DNA of 64,000 nt from Haemonchus contortus (GCA_000469685.2 LS997564.1:38132612-38196611); one strand, 5' to 3'. Shown: positions 1-12,167, numbered from the stretch's first letter. The notes: generated from the sequence alone by a model not told the origin. Made by a program: numbers and translations.

Positions 1-419
1 TTTCGAAATCGATATTATGTTCACGCACACTTCATCTCTACTGCTGTGCTTTGTTCTGTTTTTGTCAGTTCCTCAAGGAATGACGTAGATTGTATTCCTC
101 AAGACAGCATTCTGTATTTGCACGTATCTGTGACTAAAGCGTTTCCATGACCGCTAGTTTTCTTCAACATTTTTTGTACGTCAGAAGCTAAGCGTGGACT
201 GGTCGATAGAAACCCTCGAACCCATTGTCATGTCTCAGTTGTGACTTCTCTCCAATAGAAATGTCAGAAGAGATCTCAATCTCGAATCTCGAATAGGAGA
301 AATGGCAGTCAAAACTGAATATGTCTTTACATCAACGAGAAGTGACGTCAACGAGCAACTGCAACTCTTTCCATATAAGTTTCGGAGGCTTCTTAGCGTT
401 CTTGAGGAAGTTTGAAAGG

Positions 420-1100
420 AAGACGAAACGCATCGTCCTTCTGCCCTCAGTATGTAGCACCTCGAACGCTCATTGGCAAAAGTTGTTCAGAGTGCAAAAA
501 TACTCAGAGTGGACGTATGCCTGTCAAGACGGACCGTAAAGCCCCTAGAAGGACCCAGTTCGTTTCCTATTTTTGTCCTCCACGACGGTCTGTTCTGTTA
601 ACGACGGTTTGGCCCAGAGTCCGTTCAAAGAAGAACCACTGATTTTTGTTGAGATTAGTCAGGATACCTACGTAAAGAGCATGCTGAAAGGGATGCAGCC
701 ATGGTCTATAATCACTTCGAAAATGGGGCTTAAACTTTTTCAACAAGACTTAGCGGCCACTCACAGACGAAAGTGGACCTAAGATTTATGCCCAAGAAAT
801 CTTCCCAGATTTATCTCTACTTTCGATTGAGGCTTGCGAACCCATGCCACTGCAATTCGATGAACCACTGATTGACCGGAACCAATGCGTACGATTCATT
901 CTGTGGGAGGAAGCTCGCGTTTCAAAGTGCACCACATCTGCTGCTACTCATAAATCGCTACAGGAAACCTGAGCGGCGATTCTTCAAAAAACACTGGGTG
1001 TCCATGCGTCCATGCGTGTTTACGGGTACTCAAAACGTCTATAGGCCATTATTCGTGCAGAAGGCTGTTATTTCAAATGGCTGTACGTCATTTTGTTGAT
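420..1100 (+). pseudogene. decayed mariner-family transposase
   Basis: Reading across frames gives a recognisable but broken mariner transposase. About 620-700 reads like the stretch before the second catalytic Asp (IFVEISQDTYVKSMLKG), 735-765 reads LFQQDLAATH, the usual QQD.A.AH catalytic block, followed by a degraded NLP.FIS segment, and about 1040-1090 reads like the C-terminus (AIIRAEG.YF). In-frame stops and several frameshifts separate these pieces, so no transposase can be made. Terminal inverted repeats were not found. Family call rests on remembered mariner alignments; an inactive fossil is certain if the family call is right. Confidence 0.6.
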
Positions 1101-2726
1101 ACGACACATAATAAATAGTCTAGATGGGTTCACCGTCTTTCAAACCGAACGAGGTTTGTTGGCATATCTATGATGAACTCAATAGAACCAACACTTAAAA
1201 GCCTAGGAAAAGAGTGTCATAGATTCAAAAATAAATCGAAAAGGTCAAAAGAATCAAACTTTCCTTGAAGGCACAGTCTACGATAATTCTAAAATATCCA
1301 AAGTAAGTAAATTTGTGGAACTTATTGTGCAAAGTAGTGCTAAAATAGCGAAGAAAGTCGAAAATTGGCGGATTCTGAGGAATATAAAGCTTCAAAAGAG
1401 CGGTCAAAAAGAACTAGGATGTACCACTTCATGTGTCTGTAACCACCCGAGTTCTCCCCCATTAGCGTACTATTCGCCGGCATCCTGACGGTTCTTTGCG
1501 ATTGCTGCAGCCTTAACAAGGCCGTCATAACACCGTCACTTTTGGTAGTGTATGTCGACCGAGCCGATTTTGGGGACATTTTTAAGTTCCTGTCGAGGCC
1601 GTTTTTGAACCCGACCACGTCTCAAATGCTCTTTTTCGGGATTACAGGGCCATCTTAGATGGGAAGTTTGGAAACCATCTTGATTGCGAAAAAGATATGA
1701 AGAAGAACCAGAGAAAAAAGATATGAAGAAGGTATAAGAACAGAACAAAAAATGTATGGTATGTTACGGCCTTTGGTCCTATCTCAATCAAATTTATAAC
1801 AACCTTGATCTGAAATCCTCTTATACTATTACATTTTGACAATAATTTCAGTACTGCTGTTTACTTCCGAGGAACATTTCGCTTTCGTTCAAAAATTGGA
1901 TGCTCAACTGAAACAAACAGCTAAAAACATCATGAACAATTGAAAACCCATAATTGAACAGTTACAAAGTCCAGCGCAATCCAATTCATCATTTACCATG
2001 AGGTTTGCCTATGCCGATGTCCGATTCTTTGAGTCAAATTATGGTTTTACTAGGAAGATTACTTGAATTTAATTGTTTCACTCATTTCTAACCGATTTGA
2101 TAAGCCTAATAGTTCCATTAAAATCCAACAAAATTAAATATAATTGTATTCTATCGGTAAACTCGTTGTATGAATGGCCTTAGCAAGATTTAATTGAAGA
2201 AATATTGGAAGAAAAAAGCGCACATTCACATATTTCAATTCAATTGTTCTAAGTAAAAATGCCGAACTAATTGGTCATTCATAAAAATCCTTCATTGTCA
2301 ATCAATGTCAAGTTCGAAGAAATCCTCTCCTATAAAAAAGGTTTTGAGAAGTCCTCAAAGTACTGCCTCCTGTGTGTGAGATTGTGATTTTATTATTACT
2401 ACTGGGATACAATTCTGTCGAAATGTATTCAACAGCAGCGCCAACGTCATCTATTCACGACAACTAGCTCACTCGTATATCGTACCTTTTGGAATTAGCG
2501 TCCCGTCTTTGAAGGTTGCTTTAGAACCGAATTTTCTCACAGTTCCTTTTGATTTCCAGTTTTTTTTTTTTCACTTTTATACTTTTCTAACTTTTTTTTG
2601 ACTTACTAGCAGTCTTTTATTTAGTTGAAAGCAATTGATGGCTTCTGGATAATTCCAATTTTAAAGCATCCATAAAGCGTAAGTTTCGGAAATTGGTTAC
2701 GACATCCCGAATATTTTTCACGAAGC
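1101..2726. other. AT-rich spacer without recognised gene
   Basis: Only short overlapping frames on both strands, none with splice-site support or a recognisable motif. Nothing else seen. Confidence 0.5.
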
Positions 2727-3005
2727 GAGGCGGAAGTGGTGCAGTGGCAAATGACGCACTATTACACACCCCTGGTCCAGGGTTCAAATCTCGGAACGAT
2801 AGGTACCAGGCCATCCATGCCTCCCATCCCTTCAGGGTTGCTTGATTGGTACCAGACTCTTCTGGGAGGATGAAAGCACTGATTTGAACATCAGTTGGCA
2901 TCCATAAGTCATTGTGTCGGCCACACACGCATTCAAAGCGCCACAACGATTCTGAATGGGAGACGGATGTGTGGCGTATCCCAAAATGGAATTGATTAAA
3001 GCCGG
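2727..3005 (+). repeat. tRNA-derived SINE, copy 1
   Basis: The first 75 bases resemble a tRNA with an A-box-like GTGGTGCAGTGGCAA and a B-box-like GGTTCAAATCTC, i.e. an internal pol III promoter. The body continues with segments shared with copies at 51362-51640, 59011-59471 and 54655-54860: TTGGTACCAGACTC, GGGAGGATGAAAGCACTGA, CACACGCATTCAAA and a 3' end near ATTGATTAA. The copy is nearly full length. The long minus-strand open frame across it (2617-3153) is a by-product of the repeat. Confidence 0.75.
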
Positions 3006-3949
3006 AGACTTCCTCCTTGCTCTTCACTTCCGAAGATAACTGGAAAGAACTGGTATTCAGTGAAAAAATCATGCATTGAAACACAGTTTCCCTCAACGAG
3101 AGTGGGGAAGCCCTACTACCGTACCCATTACCGTAATATCCTTTCAATAGCATCAGAAACTTCTACTAAGTAATTTCGGTAGTTTTAGTAACTTGTAGAC
3201 CATTGGAAACTCATTTCTCATCACCTCTCAATGAAGTTTTGGAGGGTGGTTGCCTTTTTCATTCCATTCCACTGCATCAAAACAACTCATTACAAAAAAA
3301 ACCCATTAAAATAGCACTCGCAAATAATCGTCACCGACCAAAATATTCTGTTTAGGTGAATCTCCCACATAAAGCGTATCATCAGTTACCCCAATGAGTG
3401 TGAGTATTCAAATGTGTTGGTGCTCTTTGAAAGATCGTTGCCATCTGTCCAACAATTCGCGCATCTCATGCTTACGAATGAGCTTTGAAACTCCTCATCC
3501 TCTTAATTTCATCACGTATTCGAGCATGCCAAAATGTTCTTCAGATGCATAAAAGGGGGAGACAGAGAGGAGGGGAGGGCGTGAGGGGATGTTGGGGGTG
3601 GACGCATCTAACACACTATCCATTTCATCTACTGAAAGTCAATTTCACCACTTCATCTCGGTCCTCTCCTGATTCTGATCTCAGCTCACTTCAGTAAGTT
3701 ACCACCAAGCCTTCACTCACAAAAGGAAACAGCTACTGCTCATCTCCACATTCAGGACTCCTGATAAACCTCGACTAGAACTTCGACAGGCCCAGAAATT
3801 GGCCGTCATAACACAAACAAAATTTTATAATCTTTTAAACTGTTCTGTACGCTAGCATAAACAAAAAATAAACTATTTTCCTCAAAGTGCAAGAAAGAAA
3901 GCCAAGCCTTCCTGTGTTGGTCTTTTGCTAGGGCGATATAGTCCCCTAA
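3006..3949. other. spacer
   Basis: Contains a purine-rich patch around 3558-3600 (GGGGGAGACAGAGAGG and following). No gene recognised. Confidence 0.4.
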
Positions 3950-4216
3950 TTAATTAAATCCGTTTATAAACTTTCTGTAATCTCGCCTACTCCCAGATGA
4001 CTCAACCCATGGCCGCTCCCCGTCGAAATTTGCTAAATTCACCCCTTTATCTCCGAGCCGCAATCGAGACATCCCAAACTTTTCTATCAGAATCAGAGCC
4101 CAGTCTTCATAACGAGTACAGTCTGTCTCTGGCAGGGCCTTTAACAGAATCCTCATAAAAGTGATAGGCAAATTCATGGCGTATTCCAGCAAATTGAATG
4201 CAAATTGCCCTATTCT
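3950..4216 (-). CDS. unassigned open frame, possibly one exon
   Basis: The minus strand is open for about 89 codons, with amphipathic, protein-like composition (for example FMRILLKALPETDCTRYEDW, then GDKGVNLANFDGERPW) and a stop at 3950-3952. A possible acceptor (CTGTAAAG) lies at about 4217-4224, and the first Met is at 4192. No family was recognised and no partner exons were found. It could be a single exon of an unrecognised gene or a transposon relic. Confidence 0.25.
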   Translation of the reverse strand, partial: RIGQFAFNLLEYAMNLPITFMRILLKALPETDCTRYEDWALILIEKFGMSRLRLGDKGVNLANFDGERPWVESSGSRRDYRKFINGFN

Positions 4217-5203
4217 CTTTACAGTTTTTGAAAAAACAAAACCAGAAAAACATTTTAAAAGGAGTTATGTGCTTGAATCCAGCAAAAATCTCGAATCCAC
4301 TAATTAATCAACTACTGAGATCATTATTATTCGAATTAGCGCTTTCACGTAAAGAAAAACCATGTTCTTCTAGAAAATATGGAATTTACAGGCCTAACAA
4401 AGAAGAATTGAATTTTGAGCTGTTCAGACATGTAGCCTAGTCATCTCAGTAATGCATTTTCACGTAATATTAATTATTTAATATTTCTATTGCCATGAAT
4501 CTCAAATTAACGACAACTACAGCTAAACACATCCTTTTAATTGCTTTTATTCTAATCGATTACTTCTAGCCTTCATATTCGTACAGTTTCAATACTACAA
4601 TTTCATCCTACACTTCCAATAGGCACTCTCCTACCTCCATTACGTTCACTTTTTGTACTTTTAATTCTCCTTCAGTGAGCAGGCGATAGTCCAAGGAACT
4701 GAATTCATAAAACTGAACTTTCATGCAGTGGGGCCAATCAAGAAACTCGTCCTCACTCTTCTCACCCACCGGTGGTGACTACGTAAAGTAACCCAAAACC
4801 TAACCGAGTAGGCAGGGCACAACTGAAACGCTACCGTAATCAACATCACGAATAAGGCCCCCTGATACTGTGTAAAGGTAGGCAAACAACAGGTGGGAGA
4901 TGACCCTGATTGGGAGAAAGGGAAGACAAGGCAGAAAGCACAACTTCAAGGGATCCCATCGAAATCACTCTCATTAACTCCAGGTTCATAACTGGAGCCG
5001 AGACCCGACGGTTGAGCACTAGAAAAATGAGCTGGACCCCAAGAACTTGCAAATGGAATTGGCACCGATCCAACAAAAGGATTCCAACATTTGTTACTAA
5101 GAGTTTCGGAGCATTTTGACGGAATTTCGCTTACAATTTAGCAATTTTGATCGCTCAGTCTTTTCTATCCCTCACTCGAACGAGTATCGGATCTCCATCG
5201 CCC
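4217..5203. other. spacer
   Basis: Overlapping short open frames on both strands at 4198-4440 and 4846-5119 have no splice or motif support. Nothing recognised. Confidence 0.4.
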
Positions 5204-5262
5204 GATCAATCAATATTTCGGTATGATATTGCCCAATCAATCAATATTTAGGTATGATATCG
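5204..5262 (+). repeat. tandem duplication over the 5' splice acceptor/ATG
   Basis: A unit of about 30 bases containing ATCAATCAATATTT.GGTATG is present twice, at about 5204-5232 and 5232-5262. In copy 2 the trinucleotide before GGTATG gives TTTAG, a valid 3' splice site two bases before the ATG of the secreted peptide gene. In copy 1 the same place reads TTTCG, so it cannot act as an acceptor. Confidence 0.7.
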
Positions 5263-6594
5263 AGAATTTACTGCTTGTTATGTCTTATTTTCATCCTGTC
5301 AGCAGTACCAAATGCAACGAGTCAAGAAGTTGAGCTTTACAAGCGAAGGATAGGTATGGAGTCTTCTTTTTCACTTAATTTTATGGAAATTACTCAACAA
5401 CAGGTACGGTATTCAAATTTTTGATAGCCATACGTCCTCTCCGTGCTATGCCCGGAAATGGAATATCTATAAATCCCATGCACTAGTCACCTAGAAAAAA
5501 GACGTGGAATAATTGAAATGCTATGGTTAATCGAAGAAATTGGCTCTGAATGAGAAAACAGTTAAGAACCAAAGTAAGCATAATGCGATGCTCATCAGCT
5601 CCTTTATTCACTTCGTAGTAAGCTTCCATAAGTGAAAAGAGTTCCCTTCTAATATTTTCGGACAGGTCAAAATGACGAAACTCAGCAAATGGAAAACAAG
5701 GCAAATGCATAGACAATTGTAAATTTCCTCCGTGTTATGTAACACTGTGCATGTCCTCTTGTAGCGTTACTATCGGTTTCCTTCCTCACCAGCTAGCCCT
5801 CTTTAACGGGCATTAATATGTGGAACAAGATATATTAGGCTTTAGCAAAAAAAAGATGAGGGGGAACTATGGTCATCTCCATCCGATATGACGTAAACGA
5901 GCAGTACTATCGGTTTGCCATTGCCACATAGCCACACAGTTTACGAAGCTTCCATTAGTGAAGAAAAAGTAAATCGATGCTTATGCACTACCGCCAGATA
6001 TTTGTTCCGTTGTGTACAGTTTGTTTTGGATAAAACCCTCACCACCTACGCGAACAAGGTTTTTCAAAGGGATGACCACGCTTTTGGCAAAATTCTGTGA
6101 TATTTAGCTTAGTTTGTAGAGAAAATAATTCTAAATTCAACATGTGTGTGTCCACTTGAAGTATTAAGATACTATACTCATCCCAAAAATTTACAAAAAC
6201 GGTCAGGAGCTTTGTCCTCATTGTATAAGTAAAATGTGGCGCCACTACTAAATCTTAGTCCAACACACGATCACATCCCCATTGAGTATTCCCGGGCGAT
6301 TAAAGGCGATTACCAAAACGACTATCAATCAACTGGGACTACTTTTTTCTCAATAGAGCTCCAAAAAAAGCAGAAGTTACGTCAATTGCACAGAAAAATT
6401 CTTCCTAAATTTTTCTTTCCAGTATCAAATTCCGAAACTTTTCGGGAATACGTGGAAATATTTCAGGGATGCGACTACCAAATATGGTCCACCTCAAACC
6501 ATTGGTTCGAAAACGACGAATAGGCATGCGATTGCCGAATATCATCTACATGCGATCTGAACCCGCAAAGAAGAACATATGGGAGTATGAATAG
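5254..6594 (+). CDS. candidate secreted peptide (neuropeptide-like) precursor, 142 aa
   Basis: Exons 5254-5353, 5940-6096 and 6423-6594; splice phases 1 and 2 agree at both junctions and donors and acceptors are canonical (ATAG|GTATGG, CACACAG|, TTCT|GTGATA, TTTCTTTCCAG|). Exon 1 encodes a clear signal peptide (MISRIYCLLCLIFILSAVPN, cleavage near ATS/QE) and then KRR. Exon 2 holds three cysteines (residues 47, 49, 58). Exon 3 carries GMRLPN at residues 101-106 and 120-125, separated by RKRR at 115-118, with KK at 135-136 before the end at WEYE. The two repeats differ at DNA level by synonymous changes in G, L and P codons and by conservative changes after PN (MVHLK against IIYMR), which argues for selection in this frame. 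The ATG lies two bases after a TTTAG acceptor, suggesting trans-splicing; AATAAA follows at about 6713. No known family was recognised. Expected product: small peptide(s) released by basic cleavage. Confidence 0.5.
5354..5939. other. intron 1 of the peptide gene with an antisense open frame
   Basis: The minus strand is open at 5483-5716 and reads protein-like in part (FDLSENIRRELFSLMEAYYE). It has no recognised family and lies antisense inside the intron. Probably chance or an old exon of something else. Confidence 0.3.
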
Positions 6595-7326
6595 CTATAA
6601 ATAGTCTGTCTCTACAACAATCACAACAACTCTCCATACTCTTATACTTGATTAACGAAGAAATACTTCTATCATAGATTCGGTGCATGTACTCGGTTTC
6701 ACTGGACTATTCAAATAAAACATTTTGCTGTTGGATGACATGAGAAAACGCACGAAAACGAGAATGAATAGTTCTGAAAACTCAGTATAACACAAATTTG
6801 TGCGGAAAGAATTTGCCCAGGTTGCGCCATACTTCAGGTTTCTTCCGGAATTTTTCACCCAGGAAATTCCCTGGGGTACCTGCGTAAGGACACTACCCAT
6901 GCGTATGCGCCTAGCATATCCGGCTACCTTGTACTTGCTTATATACCTATGTAAGAACCGGACTATCTACCGATATTCAACAGATACTTTCTCACGAGAC
7001 CGATTCTGGGCAATTCCCTGCTGGAACCCATTCAAACCTGAGTCAAGCACTTGGCCTTCGAGCCCCTTATAAGCGATTTTGTGCAAACCTCGTTGTAGCG
7101 CTTCACAACCCGAAACAAAGGAACCCAACCCGGGGATGGATCTCGACCTGGTCAAGCGATTGGGGATATAATGACATCTTCTGCTATGAGTAACGTTCTT
7201 TTATAGTTTTTTTTTTCATGCAAGCTCCCAGAAAAGCAGGAATAACCCAAGCTTATGCGAAGACCTCGGTAGATACTTTCCGCACAGCTTAACACTACTT
7301 TATTGGAACTAATTTGTATGTAGAAA
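6595..7326. other. 3' UTR and spacer
   Basis: Holds AATAAA near 6713, the probable 3' end of the peptide gene, then about 600 bases without a supported gene. A similar ATTCAAATAAAACA.TTGC string recurs at about 10758, which suggests a dispersed repeat. Confidence 0.4.
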
Positions 7327-7689
7327 ATGGTATTCAAAGGGTATTTCAAGATTCTATTCAGAAGGACTCAAAAAACTTTATTAAGACACCAAGCTCTTCT
7401 GGACAGGCACGACAAAAACATCATCAGTGACACCTCTACTAGAGATCGTCGAGAACTTCTGGCACTTTTCACTCCTTTTTGGATGACAAGCCGATTACGA
7501 GCAAACCCAGTAAGTTTTTCATTTGGAAGGTCATATTACTCATAAAATTCTATTCTTCAGCTATTAACTATTCAGATAACCATTCAGACCCTGTTCAACA
7601 ACTTATACCTCAACAAATTCGAATGGCAACACAAAAATGGCAAAACTTCTGTTCTACGAAAACCTTGGCTGGGAATGACATCACAATAA
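7327..7689 (+). CDS. candidate two-exon small protein, 103 aa
   Basis: Exons 7327-7509 and 7561-7689, joined in phase 0 over a 51-base intron with strong sites (CCCA|GTAAGTTTTT and TATTCTTCAG|). The ATG is three bases after a possible acceptor (TGTATGTAG). The stop TAA overlaps an AATAAA-type poly(A) signal (CACAATAAAAAG), which fits a gene end. The protein is basic, with no signal peptide and no recognised motif. A second frame through exon 2 is also open, so the frame choice rests on the join being open across both exons. It could instead be the last two exons of a longer gene. Confidence 0.35.
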
Positions 7690-9370
7690 AAAGTGCTTGG
7701 TTATTGAAATGTTCTGTACGTAGGCACTTCTCTAAGCCCTATTCATTCAGCTTATATGGTAAGAGTATGATTGGATGCGCTCGCTATTCCCCGTCTAACT
7801 GATCTATTTTTACTACAGTAAGCCGAAACGACAACCACCAACTTGATCGAATTACGAGGCGACAACACAAGTAATTGTGCAGTTGAATTCATCTCATTAA
7901 CCGACGTCATCGCCATCCTCCTTCACTTTATACCTAACTGCTACTATAGACATATCTATGACTTCAACAGATTCTTCCACACACAGCTGTTAACCACATA
8001 GCAACTTTTTAGTCGACTACCTACTATGCTAATGTCAAAGATCGTACCATTTAAAAATAATGCTCTGAAAAGAATAGAATAAAAATTCCATGTGATGCAA
8101 TTAAAAAAAGTCCTCTGCAAAAATAGTAGCTTCTAGGACTTATTTCCAGGAGAAAATGAAGACAATGTCAAAATTACTGCATTACAAGATACACTCTCCT
8201 CAGTTATACAAAAATTTCAAATAGTGTACTTCCAAATTGAAATAAGTTATTCATATGAAAAAAACCTTCGAGACTACCTTTGAAACCCAGATCCCAGAGA
8301 AGGAAAATAAAAAGAAAAGTAAAGAATCTTACTGGAACTTTGTACTTGTCACCGATAGTAAGTTGAACTTATAGGATGGTTCCAAATCCTAGAAGGAAAG
8401 TCCCACATACTAGCCGACTCCTCTTACTATGAACGCACTCGTTTTGTATCAGAAATTGCAGAAATTTCGATTAACAACACACCTCTAATACTGTTTGCGC
8501 TACATATCTTTAAATCTATCATTACCGACTACTCTGAACCAAATGATTAAGCTCTGAAAAGATGGAAGATTCGGTAAGCTAAACAAACATGACTGGATTC
8601 TATAAAAAGTGAAAGCAACTAATGGCACTTTGAGCTTACTGTGCCATTTCTGTCATTAGCTGACCTATTTTTGAAAAGTTAACTGCTATTTTCAGTAACA
8701 TTTCCGTCTACTCAATAAAAAATATAGGAGTGAGAGTTTTCTCTGAACTATGGTCAAACTAAGAAAAGGGAAGACAACTCGAAATCTTGCGCTCCTCGCT
8801 CATTAAGTGGAGATCAGATTCAAGAACTACAAGTTCCTTCGCAGCCAGTGCATGATCCAGGTGACCGACTTCGTACCCGAGTCCTAACAGTCGCAGGCTT
8901 GCTTGAGCCTTGTTTTTGTTTATCATTTACTTAAAAATTAGCCTTACCAGTTCCACTTCGAGGAATCTACGTACTGTTAAATTATCATATTCTAGCATCC
9001 TTCCCAATTATAACAATAACTTTTACTTCTCAAATTGTGCTGCGGTGTTTCCAAGAAAAGAAGTAAAAAATGACGCGAGCACACCTCACGTCAATCCCGA
9101 CATTATAGGTAGCTAGCTAAACAATAATCACAACAACACATAATTTCTCTTTTTCGGATATCTTACTAAGTGAAATTCATTGTAATTGAGCTCTCAGTCC
9201 CTGTTTTCGACCGCATTTTCAGTGGTCCTTGATAGAAGATTATCAGTCGAATGAAAAGAACATTAAAAAGTCAAGATTTTAATACGAACAGCCTCATTTT
9301 GGATCACTGGCCTCAACTTATTCAATAAAACTCGAATTCCAGCTTCTGCAAGAGCAGATGTGCCTCTAAA
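7690..9370. other. AT-rich spacer
   Basis: No open frame with splice support and no recognised element. Confidence 0.45.
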
Positions 9371-9541
9371 ATGCCATTGCCTACTGAATACGAGCGGTAT
9401 AAGAGGCAAAACCTCAAAACGACGCTGATATGTATCAGAATTTTGCCTTCTCTACATCTAATTGATAGCCTCCTAATAAGGAGCTTCGAAAATGCGGATG
9501 AAAACAGGGGCTGCAAGCTCAATTACAATGACTTTCACTTA
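9371..9541 (+). CDS. candidate exon with a degenerate EF-hand-like loop
   Basis: An open frame from an ATG at 9371 runs into a good donor (CACTTA|GTAAGTTAT). Its end reads FENADENRGCKLNYNDF, which resembles an EF-hand loop (DENRGCKLNYND) with the usual D-G at positions 5-6 replaced by G-C. Downstream exons are not clear; a possible terminal exon is at 10560-10639. This may be a gene remnant. The EF-hand reading is an inference from a single loop. Confidence 0.25.
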
Positions 9542-10559
9542 GTAAGTTATCCGAAAAAGAGAAATATACGTGTTGATGTGACTTGACCACAAATTTCGCA
9601 TGAAGTCACAATTTCTGCCTCAATTCGTCTTCTTCCCTGAATAATAGCCAGTCGGATAAATACCCAGACCATCACTACTTCAGAGGGTTCTCTCTTCGCT
9701 CTAAAAGCTTTCCATCGAATCACTCAGTGACCAACTCAGTTTTCGGGGATACCTCTTCGGACCTCGATATTCCTACCAACATAATGCACTGCTAACGGAG
9801 GTGTGAAGACGACATTTCTGTCAATTTGTCGACATCGAACTAATACACTAATTAATGTTTACCTACACTTAAAATGAGATTCTGTACCCATTATATCGGA
9901 CTTGACCCGCTCAGAGCAATTCTTAGAAAGCTGCTCCAACTTCGTTTTCGGATAGGCTCAGTTAAAGGCACAGTACACGTTAAAAATGATTTCTGAGAGT
10001 CTTTCAGGATGAACCCATGGCCCCCAAGGACTGTCTAAGAGACGCTGTGGGGTCGAAAAACAGTCAAGATAGGGCGTAATGAGGGCTCCCCTTAGCCGAC
10101 GTACGCACCCAAGGCGGACGAGAGTGTTGTAAAAGCTGTAAAGGTTGCACCATTCGCACCGGGACCCACACCTTACACGCAAGCAGTTTACTGAGGCCAT
10201 CTGTACGCAGTGGCCCATACATTTGGACAATTCGTCCAAACACCATTTCATGCAACTTCTGTCTACACTTCCGTCCAACTCCTAGTTTTACTACTTCCTT
10301 GCAGCCTTCTACTTCTCCAAGGACGCCGATTGCGTGTTTTCTTACACCACTTTGGCAAGTCACCGTGAACTGTGCCCTTAAATCTTAAGTAATCAGCCTT
10401 GGCCATAACTGAACCTAAATGTTTCAAAATGTAAAAGTGCAATGCATAGCTTCATATACTTCTCCGTTTGACATGAATGACTGAACAATTCAATTTCTCT
10501 CTAGTGCATGATGCATAACTGATTTAGTACTTTGGTTAGGACAGTTTCGTTTTCATTAG
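9542..10559. other. spacer with antisense open frames
   Basis: Two overlapping minus-strand frames (9958-10278 and 10064-10363) cover a GC-richer block that resembles no family I know; probably a repeat. No splice support. Confidence 0.35.
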
Positions 10560-10639
10560 AGGAGGAAAAAGAGCGGGAAAAGCTTCAACTGTTTCAGGAA
10601 CTTTGGGCCGAATCGTTTATGAGAATCCCATCAGAATGA
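10560..10639 (+). CDS. candidate terminal exon (charged helix)
   Basis: After an acceptor TTTTCATTAG the frame reads EEKEREKLQLFQELWAESF and ends MRIPSE-stop. The phase-0 frame is also open, so the reading is uncertain. No upstream exon was joined with confidence. Confidence 0.2.
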
Positions 10640-11213
10640 GCTGAAAATAAGGCGTTTGTGAGACAGCACTTAAACATTACACATTATTTATCAAGCTTTT
10701 CATGTAATATTGCCACTACATGAATCTTGAGACACCAGATATTTGCTTCAGGATATTCAAATAAAACACCTTGCGAAATGATTACGATGCACGCAATCTT
10801 GAAAGCATGGTAACGGTACCCTCTTCTTGCCATAACGAATCATGAGCACATGAGAATTCCCCAGACAGGGACGAACTGATACCTATTTTCATACAATATT
10901 TTTAGATGAAAGGAACTCAGTAGATGTAGTAGCATTTTAGGCAATCAAACCACTCCAACACGAGTCAACTCAACCTTATCAAATCGAAAATGCTTAGATG
11001 AGTCATTTTCGTCTAAGGAAAGAAACAGCACGGATTCAAAGAATAGCCACAGTCGATCTGAGCTAACCAGCGTACATTGAAAGGCCTCACTCGAATATTA
11101 AATGAAATTTCTACGATATAGTGGTTCATTAATTTGGTGGAAAAAAAGCTCGACACACAATTATAACTCGAGCTCTCGAAAAATAGTTCGAAGAAACTCG
11201 ATACTACCATGAA

Positions 11214-11801
11214 ATGAGTTTGAGCAACCAAGATGAAGATGAAAAGACCACTATTTCCGAGTCACTGAATAATGCTCGGAAACGCGGAACAGTACCATCC
11301 GGAGCAAATAAGAGAGAAAAAAGTAGATGAAACGGACGAAAGTAAGCAGGGCACCTAAGAACACCAACCAACAGAGTAGCGCTTGCATCGTGAATGAGCA
11401 TCTTGTGTAAGAATGTTTGAAAGACCGAGATTGGAGCTTTTGCACCACATAGGCTTTTTTGTTCTGGTAGAGCATCCCCTATTTTTACTCGACTAGTCAG
11501 CTAGAATCCAAAACGCAGAAAAATCAAGTATTACTCCTAAAGTAATTTCTCCTTGTAGAATCAGACTTTACTGGAATGGCCAACAAGGTGATTACTTAAG
11601 AATCTTATTCTCATTAAAATTCACACTCAGATTAAAGACAAACCACCCATAACTGTAGCACTGCGATTTCGACCGTAATTATTGGCGAAGCCTAACGATC
11701 CTGCCGAACGATCATTTCACCTACAGATATAAAATTCATCGTTTCCGAGTTTCCAGGAATTTTCTCATAAAACCCTTCAAGAGAAATCCGTAAAACACTA
11801 A
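11214..11801 (+). CDS. candidate three-exon small protein, 60 aa
   Basis: Exons 11214-11322, 11559-11587 and 11757-11801. Phases 1 and 0 agree at the joins; sites are GAAAAAA|GTAGAT, CTCCTTGTAG|, AACAAG|GTGATT and GAGTTTCCAG|. The product is hydrophilic and charged (starts MSLSNQDEDEKTT, includes ARKRGTVPSGANKREKK, ends QEKSVKH). No signal peptide and no known family. It lies on the opposite strand, just beyond the last visible RAB-35 exon. The reading is plausible because three independent short exons join in frame, but a 29-base exon can match by chance. Confidence 0.35.
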
Positions 11802-12167
11802 ATATCGCCGTTTTTATGTGATATGCACTAAGTTAAACCTATTTCGCCAAAGTGAACAGAAGAAAAAGGGAGAGATTGAGAGAACCGCTGCAGAAGTTAC
11901 GAAAAAAATTTGCTGTTGAGAACAAAAAATACTACCAGAAGTCAGAGCTGTAGTCACAGGATAGCAGTTTTCGGAAGAATACTGATGAACTTCCAAGCTC
12001 GTACAATTAGATGTTTAAAAAACTTGTAGAAATCAATGTGGTACGATTAATGGAGTGCAAACTCAATGATGATTTCAACGCAACGAAGACCCACCGGAAA
12101 TGTGAAGACCGGAACGTGTACTCTTTTGAAAGAGAATAAAAGGCATAAGTCATTGATACAATACTCA

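Noticed and set aside
2617..3153. 178-codon minus-strand open frame
   Set aside because: It lies across a tRNA-derived SINE and reflects the repeat, not a gene.
9958..10363. Two overlapping minus-strand open frames of about 100 codons
   Set aside because: No recognised domain, no splice sites, GC-rich repeat-like block.
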